DNA from: Chloroflexota bacterium
GTDB lineage: Bacteria > Chloroflexota > Dehalococcoidia > DSTF01 > JACRBR01
Direction of reading: 5' to 3'
Length of the DNA stretch: 14,080 nucleotides
NCBI GenBank assembly: GCA_016213125.1
Contig: JACRBR010000154.1
Coordinates: 1-14,080 of the forward strand
Within the stretch, counting starts at the first letter, position 1. The number at the start of each line of letters is the position of its first letter. This document shows positions 5,839 to 13,050 of the stretch, in pieces. The notes under the pieces are model-generated. The model saw nothing but the letters and a program-made list of their open reading frames with translations. It was not told where the DNA came from and searched no databases. The position numbers were made by a program, and so were the translations under genes.

Positions 5839-6873
5839 TCATCGGCCGTACGCCAGCCGCGCCGCACCCCGCGGCGCGAGCGAGCACAGTTCGTGAATCA
5901 GCAGCTGAAGCGCGGACTCGTCGTCCTGCAAACCTCGCTTCACACTGAGGTCCGCATCCAGCAGTAGCGCATAGGCGCCCCGCAGATCCGGCCAGGCGTA
6001 CCGCCCGGCCAGCGCGGCCACATTGCCGACCTTCCACTCCGGCACGCCGGCCGCGCGCGCGATCTCCCCGTCGGAGGTCCGCCCCTCGCGCATCTCTTTC
6101 ACGACGGCGAGCTGCCGGTACTGGCGCGCGATCATCGAAGACAGCAGCGGCGCCGCCTCTCCTTCCAGAAGTAGCCGCGCCAGGGCCTGTAGCGCCTTCT
6201 GCTCCTGGCCGGCCGTCACCGCGTCTGTAAGGTCCCAGAGCTTGGTCTCGCGCGCCTGCGCCACGATCTCCGAGACCACGTCCTCGTCCACGGTTTCACC
6301 CGCGGCATAGGTCTCCAGCTTGTTGAGCTCGTTGTACATCGCCCACAGGTCGGCCCCGACGGCGTCGACCAGCGCCCGAACGGCATGGTCGGTCATCTTG
6401 AGGCCGCGGCCTCGCAGCTCCTCCTTCACCCACGTGCCGATGTCCTTCTCCTTGATCGGATCGAATGCTGTCGTCTGCGCGATAGGGGCGAAGATGGGGA
6501 ACGCGGGATTCTTCGTATCCAGCTCGCCTTCCAGAAGCACGAGCGTCGTCGTTTCCGGCATGGATGATCGGTCCGCGAGTTGACCGGCGAGCTGCCGCCA
6601 GGGCTCGAGCGGATCGTCCGCCTTCTTCCGCGAACGGCTACCCTTTTGCGATCCGATCGCCGTCAGCAACCCTTCCACGATCACGAGGCGTGCGGGCGCG
6701 AGGAACGGCATCGTCGTTGCCTGGTGCAGGAGCTCTAATGGCGAGAGCTTCGCCCCATCGAGCACAACCGTGTTGTTCTCGAGCAGCCCATCAGGGGTCT
6801 TCAGGCGCTCGCGTATGGCTTCCAGCGCGCGATGCGCCTGAAAGCTGTCCTTGCCATGAAGCAGGTAGATCAC
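5839..6873 (-). CDS. holA: DNA polymerase III, delta subunit
   Basis: Clamp-loader subunit that opens the beta sliding clamp during replication. The 344-residue product opens (M)IYLLHGKDSFQAHRALEAIR, the typical HolA start (YLL-G-D-F). It continues with a clamp-loader AAA-like domain without a Walker A motif and a helical C-terminal part (SSMIARQYRQLAVVKEMREG, PEWKVGNVAALAGRY, LLDADLSVKRG, LQLLIHELC). The start is GTG at 6871-6873; no Shine-Dalgarno is visible, but TACACT (6880-6885) lies 6 nt upstream, so a leaderless transcript is possible. It is 39 nt after mgtE and could also be read through from it. Divergence in this family is high, so assignment rests on the N-terminus and C-terminal pattern. 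Confidence 0.9.
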   Translation of the reverse strand: MIYLLHGKDSFQAHRALEAIRERLKTPDGLLENNTVVLDGAKLSPLELLHQATTMPFLAPARLVIVEGLLTAIGSQKGSRSRKKADDPLEPWRQLAGQLADRSSMPETTTLVLLEGELDTKNPAFPIFAPIAQTTAFDPIKEKDIGTWVKEELRGRGLKMTDHAVRALVDAVGADLWAMYNELNKLETYAAGETVDEDVVSEIVAQARETKLWDLTDAVTAGQEQKALQALARLLLEGEAAPLLSSMIARQYRQLAVVKEMREGRTSDGEIARAAGVPEWKVGNVAALAGRYAWPDLRGAYALLLDADLSVKRGLQDDESALQLLIHELCSLAPRGAARLAYGR

Positions 6874-6879
6874 GTCGCC

Positions 6880-6885
6880 AGTGTA
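6880..6885 (-). promoter_or_regulatory. Possible -10 box for leaderless holA
   Basis: TACACT ends 6 nt before the GTG start, so a transcript would begin at the start codon. There is no convincing -35 box, so this is weak on its own, but the same arrangement occurs at the DUF1015 gene in this window. Confidence 0.3.
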
Positions 6886-6912
6886 GCGGTGAAGTGCTTC
6901 CGGCAGGCGCGT

Positions 6913-8262
6913 TTATGTAAGGCGGTCGAGCATGATCGTCGCCAGGCCGAGGAAGATGAAGAAGCCCATGATGTCGGTCAGCATGGTGTCGAACACGCCG
7001 GCTGCGGTGGCAGGATCGACCTTCAGGCCGTAACGCAGGGTCATCGGAATAAGGACACCGCCCAGGCTCGCGACCAGCATGTTCAGAAACATCGCGGCGG
7101 CGGCGACCCCTGCGAGCGTCCCGTTGCCGCTCCAGGCCAGCGCCACCACGGCCAGCACCGACCCGAAGAGAAGCCCCTTCACGGCGCCGAGCATCAACTC
7201 TTTCAAGAGAACGCGCACCAGGTCCCCAACGTCGATCTCATCGAGGGCAAGGCCACGCACGACGATTGTGGCCGTCTGGATGCTCGCGTTTCCGCCCTGA
7301 CCGGCGATGATCGGCATGAGCGCGGCGAGCACGGCGACCTTCGAGATGGTGTTCTCGAAACGCGTCACAATGAGCGCCGAGCACAGTCCGACCGCCATGT
7401 TCACCAGCAGCCAGGGCAGGCGGCGCCGTGCCGAGTCCATGATCGGGCTCAGTGCATGCTCCTTCACACCGATGCCGGCGAGCTTCAGGATGTCCTCGGT
7501 CGCTTCCTCCTCGACGATGTCGAGGACGTCGTCAACCGTGATGACACCGACAAGTCGATCGTTGGCATCAACGACTGGCAGGGCCACCAGGTCGTAGCGC
7601 TGGACGAACCGCGCCATCTCCTCCTGGTCCATATCGTCGCGAACCTTGCGCACATCACGCAGCATGATGTCGGAGAGCGCGGCGTCCGGAGGCGCAATAA
7701 TCAGGTCGCGCAGGCTCACCACGCCTTCGAGCCGCCCCTGACCGTCGACGACATAGAGGTAGTACGCCGAGTCCGCCTCCGGGCGCACTCGTCGCAGATA
7801 CGTAATCGTCCGCTCTACGGTCCAGTTGCCGTTCAAGCGAATGAACGCGCCGGTCATGTGGCCGCCGGCGGTCTCGTCGGAGTGTCCCAGGAGGGGCGAC
7901 ACGGCCCAGGCACGCTTCATTTCACGGAGGACTTCTCCTGCGCGCTCCTCCCCAAGCTCGTGCAGGATGTCGACCGTGATGTCGTCGTCCACTTCATCGA
8001 GGAGGGGCGCGAGGTCGGCCGTGGGAATTTCCTCGATGATGCTGGAGCGGCTCTGGTCGGGCAGATACTCGATGGCGCGCGCCAGATCCGGTCTGGGGAT
8101 TGCGGGTAGCAACGCGCTGCGCGCGGCGTCGTCCAGCTCGGCGATCACATCGGCCTGATCCGCAGGGTGCAGCCCGCCGAGGCGCGCGACGGCATCGCTC
8201 GTGCGCGAGGCGGCGACGAGGTCGCGAATCTCCGAGAAGAGGTCGGCCTGTTCCTCTTCCAT
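6913..8262 (-). CDS. mgtE: MgtE-family magnesium transporter
   Basis: Inner-membrane Mg2+ channel gated by cytosolic Mg2+. The 449-residue product shows an N-terminal MgtE domain (about 5-130; HPADQADVIAELD, DDDITVDILHELG), two CBS domains (about 135-260; MTGAFIRLNGNWTV, VVSLRDLI, ALPVVDANDRLVGVITVDDV) and a C-terminal domain with about five membrane helices. The pore signature GQGGNASIQTATIVVRG is at 321-336, and the conserved pore aspartate is Asp430 in MLTDIMGFF. ATG 8260-8262 is chosen over upstream frame because GGAGGA sits 3 nt before it. It has its own promoter at 8362-8390. Its downstream neighbour holA is functionally unrelated. Confidence 0.95.
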   Translation of the reverse strand: MEEEQADLFSEIRDLVAASRTSDAVARLGGLHPADQADVIAELDDAARSALLPAIPRPDLARAIEYLPDQSRSSIIEEIPTADLAPLLDEVDDDITVDILHELGEERAGEVLREMKRAWAVSPLLGHSDETAGGHMTGAFIRLNGNWTVERTITYLRRVRPEADSAYYLYVVDGQGRLEGVVSLRDLIIAPPDAALSDIMLRDVRKVRDDMDQEEMARFVQRYDLVALPVVDANDRLVGVITVDDVLDIVEEEATEDILKLAGIGVKEHALSPIMDSARRRLPWLLVNMAVGLCSALIVTRFENTISKVAVLAALMPIIAGQGGNASIQTATIVVRGLALDEIDVGDLVRVLLKELMLGAVKGLLFGSVLAVVALAWSGNGTLAGVAAAAMFLNMLVASLGGVLIPMTLRYGLKVDPATAAGVFDTMLTDIMGFFIFLGLATIMLDRLT

Positions 8263-8361
8263 CGGTCCTCCAACGGGCCAAGAAGTTGTTGATGCTACTG
8301 CAAGGACCTGGTCCCCTTGCGGCGTCCGAGGGCACCGGCGCACGAGAGCGACCGCAGGGCA

Positions 8362-8390
8362 ACTGTACGCAGCGCATGGTGCGCGGTCAA
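8362..8390 (-). promoter_or_regulatory. Promoter of mgtE
   Basis: On the minus strand TTGACC (8385-8390), a 17-bp spacer and TACAGT (8362-8367) precede a leader of about 93 nt. The leader contains a CAAGG...CCTTG inverted repeat (about 8319-8337). It looks too short for a full M-box magnesium riboswitch, and I do not see one. Confidence 0.65.
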
Positions 8391-8425
8391 TCGGATGCGT
8401 CTGATGCGAAGACCGTCGGAAGCTG

Positions 8426-9208
8426 CTAGTGGTTTGCGAGGAAGTCGCGGAGGAGTTGGGTCAAGCGAGGCCCCGCTGGCGTGCCAAACAAGTCCGTGCC
8501 ATGGGCATCGCCCTCAAAGATCTCCTGCTCCTTTGGCTCGCCCGCCTGTGCCCAGAACTGTTCCTGGCTGCGCTGTGCGGGAACGTCATCCTCGCTGGTG
8601 ATGAACAGTTTGGGCGCCTTGATCAACGAGACCACCGCGAGAGCGTCGATGTCGAGATACACCGCCGGCGATGAGACGGAAACAACGCCAGCCACGTGCT
8701 CTCGTGCAGCAACCAGCAGCGACGCGGTGCCCCCCATGCTTGCTCCCACGAGGAAGACCTTCTCTATCCCCAGTTCTTCCCGCACATACTTAAGTGCCGC
8801 CGCAAGGTCCGTATCGACGCGGTTGAACTCCTTTTCGCCTGATGACTCACCAAACCCGCGAAAGTCGAAGGTCAGGACCGTGTAATCCCCTGTGGCCGCC
8901 AACTCCGCAGCAAATGAGAACCAGGACGTCTGATCAGCCGGCCGCATATGCGCCAGGATGACACCCGCCTTGCCGTGACCGAACAGTCTGCCGCTCAGCG
9001 TGATCGGCTCATCACGGTCACGGTCGTCAGGTTCGGGTGTCGTGCTGTACGCAGCTGGAAACCTGATCGGGCGAGATAGCGCCTCCGCGGTGCTGATCGC
9101 GGCCGGTGATGGACCTGCCGGCGTTGTCGCATCGCCGCATGCCCAGAGCGCCAGCGCCAGCGATATGAACGCGAACGCGGCGCTCCGACGCACGGCAAGA
9201 GCCCTCAC
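8426..9208 (-). CDS. Lipoprotein alpha/beta hydrolase
   Basis: Predicted surface-anchored serine hydrolase of the dienelactone-hydrolase / peptidase S9-like alpha/beta class; substrate unknown. The 260-residue product has a signal peptide with basic start, hydrophobic stretch (10-22) and lipobox-like LWAC with Cys24, then a Thr/Pro/Ala-rich linker. The fold follows: GVILAHMRP oxyanion strand (82-90), DFRGFGESSG (115-124), nucleophile elbow GASMG with Ser157, acid Asp207 or Asp208 in ITSEDD, and His236 in DAHGTDL. The GTG start lies 1 nt after the argG stop, with AAGGAAG 6 nt upstream inside the argG end. That implies translational coupling, although no metabolic link to arginine synthesis is obvious. 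Confidence 0.82.
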   Translation of the reverse strand: MRALAVRRSAAFAFISLALALWACGDATTPAGPSPAAISTAEALSRPIRFPAAYSTTPEPDDRDRDEPITLSGRLFGHGKAGVILAHMRPADQTSWFSFAAELAATGDYTVLTFDFRGFGESSGEKEFNRVDTDLAAALKYVREELGIEKVFLVGASMGGTASLLVAAREHVAGVVSVSSPAVYLDIDALAVVSLIKAPKLFITSEDDVPAQRSQEQFWAQAGEPKEQEIFEGDAHGTDLFGTPAGPRLTQLLRDFLANH

Positions 9209-9209
9209 G

Positions 9210-10463
9210 CTACGCTTCCTTTGTATTCCCCTCGTCGGGATTGCCTAACTGAAAGGGCGCTTCTCCTTCGGCCAACAGCTGCTGGCGCGCCTGCTGCTGG
9301 ACCGGCAAACCCCAGATGTTGATGAAGCCGAGGGCCGCATTGTGGTCATACTGGTCGCCCCGGTCATACGTCGCGAGCGCGTAGCTGTACAGGCTGCGCG
9401 GTGACTTTCGCCCCACGGCGACGGCCTGGCCCTTGTGAAGACGCATCCGGACCGTTCCTGTGACGAACCGTTGCGTGCTCTGCACATACGCGGCGAGGTC
9501 CTGGTGATGCGCGGTGAACCACAGGCCGTTGTAGATCAGGTCGGCATACTCCTGGCGAAGCGAGTTCTTGACTCGCAGCTGGGGCTTGGAAAGCGTCATC
9601 TGTTCAAGCGCCTCGTGGGCGTTGTGAAGAGTCCATGCCGCGGGCGCCTCATAGATCTCGCGCGACTTGATCCCGATGAGCCTGTCCTCAACCATGTCCG
9701 TTCGGCCGATCCCATGCTCGCCCGCCCACTGGTTCAGGGTCTGTACGAGCGTGACACCGTCCATCTCATGGTCGTCCAGGCTGATAGGCCTGCCATGCAG
9801 GAAACCGATCTCCACTTCGCGTGGGGTATCGGGCGAACGCCGCGGGGAGGTTGTCCACGCGTAGATCTCCTCTGGAGGCGCCTCCCAGGGATCCTCGAGC
9901 ATTCCAGCCTCGATGCTTCGCCCCCAGAGGTTTTCGTCGGTGCTGTAAGGGCTGGCCTTCGTGGCCGGCACAGGCACGCCACGCGCCCCGGCCCACTCGA
10001 TCTGCTCCTCGCGGCTCATGCGATGCTCGCGGACCGGTGCCACGATCTCAAGGTCGGGCGCGAGTGCTTTGGTGCTCACGTCAAACCTCACTTGATCGTT
10101 GCCCTTGCCCGTGCATCCGTGCGCGATCGCGGTTGCACCTTCCTCCCGCGCAACGTCAACGAGCATCTTGGCAATAAGCGGGCGGCCGATCGCCGTGGCC
10201 AGGAGGTAGGAGCCCTCATACACGGCGCCGGCCATCAGCGCCGGGAATGCGAAGAAGTCCACGAACAGCTGCTTGCCATCTCTGACGAGAGCCTTGACCG
10301 CGCCGATCTGCATCGCGCGTTCTTCAACGGTCCTCAGATCCTTCTCGTTGCCCAGGTCGATGGTCAATGCGACGACATCGTAGCCGCGCTCCTCTTGCAG
10401 CCAGCGAATAGCGACGGATGTATCCAGCCCACCCGAATAGGCGAGCACCACCTTCTTGGCCAT
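9210..10463 (-). CDS. argG: Argininosuccinate synthase
   Basis: Joins citrulline and aspartate using ATP, the penultimate step of arginine synthesis, in the cytosol. The 417-residue product has the N-type ATP pyrophosphatase loop AYSGGLDTS (8-16), AHGCTGKGNDQVRFD (114-128, ATP and citrulline site) and the conserved STDENLWGRSIEAGMLEDP stretch, followed by the synthetase domain to the C-terminus. ATG 10461-10463 gives the standard MAKKVVLAYSGG start with AAGGAG 9 nt upstream; the 23 extra in-frame codons upstream are not used. No other arg gene is in the window. It is followed by the hydrolase (1-nt gap) and preceded by the DUF1015 gene (103-nt gap, in which I see no clear promoter). Confidence 0.97.
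   Translation of the reverse strand: MAKKVVLAYSGGLDTSVAIRWLQEERGYDVVALTIDLGNEKDLRTVEERAMQIGAVKALVRDGKQLFVDFFAFPALMAGAVYEGSYLLATAIGRPLIAKMLVDVAREEGATAIAHGCTGKGNDQVRFDVSTKALAPDLEIVAPVREHRMSREEQIEWAGARGVPVPATKASPYSTDENLWGRSIEAGMLEDPWEAPPEEIYAWTTSPRRSPDTPREVEIGFLHGRPISLDDHEMDGVTLVQTLNQWAGEHGIGRTDMVEDRLIGIKSREIYEAPAAWTLHNAHEALEQMTLSKPQLRVKNSLRQEYADLIYNGLWFTAHHQDLAAYVQSTQRFVTGTVRMRLHKGQAVAVGRKSPRSLYSYALATYDRGDQYDHNAALGFINIWGLPVQQQARQQLLAEGEAPFQLGNPDEGNTKEA
9215..9221 (-). promoter_or_regulatory. Ribosome binding site of the hydrolase inside the argG end
   Basis: AAGGAAG on the minus strand overlaps the last argG codons and ends 6 nt before GTG 9206-9208. It fixes the hydrolase start and supports coupling to argG translation. 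Confidence 0.65.
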
Positions 10464-10566
10464 GAGGCTGGGCTCCTTGCCCACTGTCGAGCGGGCGGAC
10501 ATGCACCTGGGGTATCCACCGTTGTACGGCAAAGCCGCAGGCGACGCAACGAGACCAGTACTTGCG

Positions 10567-11859
10567 CTAATCGAGCTGGTTCAGGACGAGGCCAGTGGGG
10601 AGTTTAGGGTGGAAATACGTGGACTTCTGCGGCATGCGCCCGTTTGCGTCCGACACCGCCAGTACCTGGTCGACCGGGGTGGCCTTCAGCAGGAACGCGC
10701 ACGACGCGGCTCCAATTTCCACGGCCTTCCTCGCCTCCGCGATGTCCTGGGTGTACGACACGGCGCCTCCCGCAGCCAGGTCCGCGTCGTCGATGTCAAA
10801 GACCGTGTTGAGGATGCCGTACTGGAGCACGTTAACATCCAGCCCTTTCCATGCGCTCGATTCACCGGGAGGCATCAACCCCTCCACGGCGTCCCGATCG
10901 CGAAGACGCAGCGAGTGCACCCGTCCAGGCAGGAGACCGACCCCGATGAACAATGCGGCGCCCGGAGATGCTGCGGCCAGGAGCTTGCTGTAGTCGGGCC
11001 CCTCCGAATCGTGCGGCAATTCCTCGATGTCGAACGCGCGGCCAAGCCGGTCGAGTGATCCATCGCCCAGTGGACGATGGATGATCCGATGCGTGGGCAA
11101 CACGAGCAGGCCCGGATCGCTGGCATCCGTGATCGCCGTCAGCACGAAGTTCTCCGGCTCTTCCCCGCTCCAGCTTCGTGCACGACGGCGACACTCGTCC
11201 CGATACGCGAGGGCCGTCTCGTAGCGGTGGTGGCCATCGGCTATGTAGAAGTCTGCAGCGGCCCAGCGCTCCTGCAGTGAAGCGACTTCCGCATGGTCCG
11301 CAATCGCTGAGAGGGCGTGATGCTGCCAATCGGCGTCAACCTCGTACAGCGCAGCGCCCTCCGCCGGGCACGGACGCTGCGCTTGGCTGCGGTCGCGAAA
11401 GAGACAATACACCGGACTGACCTGGGTCCTAGTAGCCTTCAGCAGCTCCAGGCGATCGGTTTTGGGGCCGGACAGGGTGTGCTCGTGTGGTTTGATGACT
11501 CCCCGGTCCCATTCCTCCAGCCGCACGGCTGCGAAGTGATGTATTCGCTCGTGCCGAATCCCGGCCCACTCGAACGTGAGGCGGTAGTGATACAGCGCAG
11601 GCGCGGCGTCGCGGCGGAGGACGCCTTCGCGTCGCCATGTGCGCAGATCGTCAGCCGCGCGCGTGTATCGATTTGTGGACGGGCTGTCCCCGGGCCGCTG
11701 CGCTCCGTACTCGATACGAACGATGTTGTGCGGATCCCGGCGGTACAGTGCTGCCTGCTGTTCAGGCGAGATCACGTCGTAAGGAGGGGCAATCGTGGCT
11801 GAAGGATCAACTCTGGAGGCGTCAAACCGTAGAGCCCGGAATGGACGAACATCGGCCAT
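10567..11859 (-). CDS. DUF1015 family protein
   Basis: Conserved bacterial protein of unconfirmed function. The 430-residue product carries the family marks: PFRALRFD with APPYDVI (24-30) at the N-terminus, KPHEHTLSGPKTDRLELLKATR (123-144) and IADGHHRYETALAYR (206-220). The DGHHRY signature resembles the nucleotide-binding motif of ParB/sulfiredoxin-fold proteins, including free-serine kinases, so a small-molecule kinase is one hypothesis; this is not shown. From memory, relatives often sit near serine biosynthesis genes, but none is visible here. ATG 11857-11859 is favoured over an in-frame GTG 11 codons upstream because it gives the family start. There is no Shine-Dalgarno, but a TATACT box lies 6 nt upstream. 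Confidence 0.88.
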   Translation of the reverse strand: MADVRPFRALRFDASRVDPSATIAPPYDVISPEQQAALYRRDPHNIVRIEYGAQRPGDSPSTNRYTRAADDLRTWRREGVLRRDAAPALYHYRLTFEWAGIRHERIHHFAAVRLEEWDRGVIKPHEHTLSGPKTDRLELLKATRTQVSPVYCLFRDRSQAQRPCPAEGAALYEVDADWQHHALSAIADHAEVASLQERWAAADFYIADGHHRYETALAYRDECRRRARSWSGEEPENFVLTAITDASDPGLLVLPTHRIIHRPLGDGSLDRLGRAFDIEELPHDSEGPDYSKLLAAASPGAALFIGVGLLPGRVHSLRLRDRDAVEGLMPPGESSAWKGLDVNVLQYGILNTVFDIDDADLAAGGAVSYTQDIAEARKAVEIGAASCAFLLKATPVDQVLAVSDANGRMPQKSTYFHPKLPTGLVLNQLD

Positions 11860-11865
11860 GAAGCG

Positions 11866-11871
11866 AGTATA
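11866..11871 (-). promoter_or_regulatory. -10 box of a probably leaderless DUF1015 transcript
   Basis: TATACT ends exactly 6 nt before the ATG, so transcription would begin at the start codon. No good -35 is seen at the right distance. Placement, and the lack of a Shine-Dalgarno, argue for a leaderless mRNA. Confidence 0.45.
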
Positions 11872-11908
11872 AGAGGAGCGGAGAGTGCGCACTAGCGCGA
11901 GGTGTGCT

Positions 11909-11936
11909 GTGACGAAATACCAGTCGGGCCTATAGT
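11909..11936 (+). promoter_or_regulatory. Promoter of the HIT gene
   Basis: GTGACG (11909-11914, 4 of 6 matches), a 16-bp spacer and TATAGT (11931-11936) place the start near 11943, 1-2 nt before the ATG at 11945. The gene has no Shine-Dalgarno, so the mRNA is probably leaderless. It diverges from the DUF1015 promoter within 85 bp. Confidence 0.5.
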
Positions 11937-11944
11937 CTCCATTG

Positions 11945-12271
11945 ATGGCCTACTGCGTATTTTGTGAGATCATTGCTCATCGCGAGCCCGCCCGGATCGA
12001 ATACGAGGACGATGACGTCATCATCTTCCACAACGTGCTGAACTGGGTGCCCGTGATGCTGCTGGCCGTGCCGAAGCGCCACATGATGCAGTACGAGCTC
12101 TGGACCACGGACGTGGTTGCCAAGGTGGCTCGGGCGGGGGCGGAGATGGGTGCGAAGCTCTGCCCGAGGGGATTTCGCCTGTTGAGCAACTTCGGGCCCG
12201 ATGCCATGCAGAGCCAGCCCCACGCTCATATCCACGTGATCGGCGGGACATTCCTCGGCGAATACGCGTAG
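11945..12271 (+). CDS. HIT family protein (histidine triad nucleotide hydrolase)
   Basis: Small cytosolic nucleotide-binding protein; HIT enzymes hydrolyse or transfer nucleoside monophosphates from substrates such as AMP-lysine or dinucleotides. The 108-residue product starts MAYCVFCEIIAHREPARI with the Cys-X2-Cys near the N-terminus (C4, C7), has VPKRHMM (42-48) and ends with the triad HAHIHVIGG, whose histidines are 93, 95 and 97. Length fits a single HIT domain. The ATG at 11945 is preferred to a TTG one codon before. Its stop is 2 nt from the rph stop on the other strand. The natural substrate cannot be told from sequence. Confidence 0.92.
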   Translation: MAYCVFCEIIAHREPARIEYEDDDVIIFHNVLNWVPVMLLAVPKRHMMQYELWTTDVVAKVARAGAEMGAKLCPRGFRLLSNFGPDAMQSQPHAHIHVIGGTFLGEYA

Positions 12272-12273
12272 CC

Positions 12274-13008
12274 CTAGAGTTCGATGCCCAGTCCAGCCAG
12301 CGCCGCTCTCTGCAGCTCGATGAGTTCCCGAATGCCGCCAGCTCCCCGGTCGATCAGCAGATCCATCATCGCGCGATCGAACGCCTGGCCTTCTGCCGTG
12401 CCCTGCACCTCGACGAACCGGCCGTCGTCCGTCATCACCAGGTTGAAATCGACCTCTGCCGTCGAGTCTTCCGGGTAGTCCAGATCGAGCAACGGCTGTC
12501 CTTCGACCACACCGACACTCACTGCGCCGACAAGACCCGTCATTGGAAGCGATCCGACAATCCCATCCACTACGAGGCGGTTGAGCGCCTGCGCGAGCGC
12601 GACGCATGAGCCGGTGATGGAGGCCGTACGCGTTCCGCCGTCGGCCTTGAGAACGTCGCAGTCGACGGTGAAGTTGCGCTCGCCGAGGAGCTCGAGATTC
12701 GTGACGCTGCGGAGCGCGCGGCCAATAAGACGCTGGATCTCCATCGAGCGGCCGCTCTGGCGCCCGCGGGCTGCCTCGCGATCGGTCCGGGTGTTCGTGG
12801 ACCGCGGCAACATGCCGTACTCGGCAGTCACCCAGCCGCTGCCGGTTCCGCGCAGGAAACCCGGGACGCGGTCTTCCATACTCACGGCACAGATCACCCA
12901 GGTCCCGCCAAATTTGACGAGGGCGGATCCTTCCGCGTGGGCGAGAAAGTTGGTCTCGATAGAGACAGGGCGTAGCTCGTCCGGCCGGCGGCCATCGTGT
13001 CGGGGCAT
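12274..13008 (-). CDS. rph: Ribonuclease PH
   Basis: Phosphate-dependent 3'-5' exoribonuclease that trims tRNA 3' ends. The 244-residue product opens with RHDGRRPDELRPVSIE and contains SGWVTAEYGMLPRST, GRQSGRSMEIQRLIGRALR (phosphate-binding arginines, 82-100), VDCDVLKADGGTRTASITG (115-133) and DFNLVMTDDGRFVEVQGTAEG, all diagnostic for full-length RNase PH. The ATG at 13006-13008 has GGAGGAG 3 nt upstream, which rules out the 13-codon in-frame extension. It follows comEC by 42 nt and is likely co-transcribed with it. It is not the truncated pseudo-form known from some E. coli strains. Confidence 0.96.
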   Translation of the reverse strand: MPRHDGRRPDELRPVSIETNFLAHAEGSALVKFGGTWVICAVSMEDRVPGFLRGTGSGWVTAEYGMLPRSTNTRTDREAARGRQSGRSMEIQRLIGRALRSVTNLELLGERNFTVDCDVLKADGGTRTASITGSCVALAQALNRLVVDGIVGSLPMTGLVGAVSVGVVEGQPLLDLDYPEDSTAEVDFNLVMTDDGRFVEVQGTAEGQAFDRAMMDLLIDRGAGGIRELIELQRAALAGLGIEL

Positions 13009-13050
13009 GTTCTCCTCCGACCGGCAGCGTAGCGGCAACGCATCCATGCG

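Noticed and set aside
13039..13050. CGCATCCATGCG inverted repeat between comEC and rph
   Set aside because: A 2-nt loop is too tight for a stable hairpin, there is no U-run, and nothing suggests an operator.
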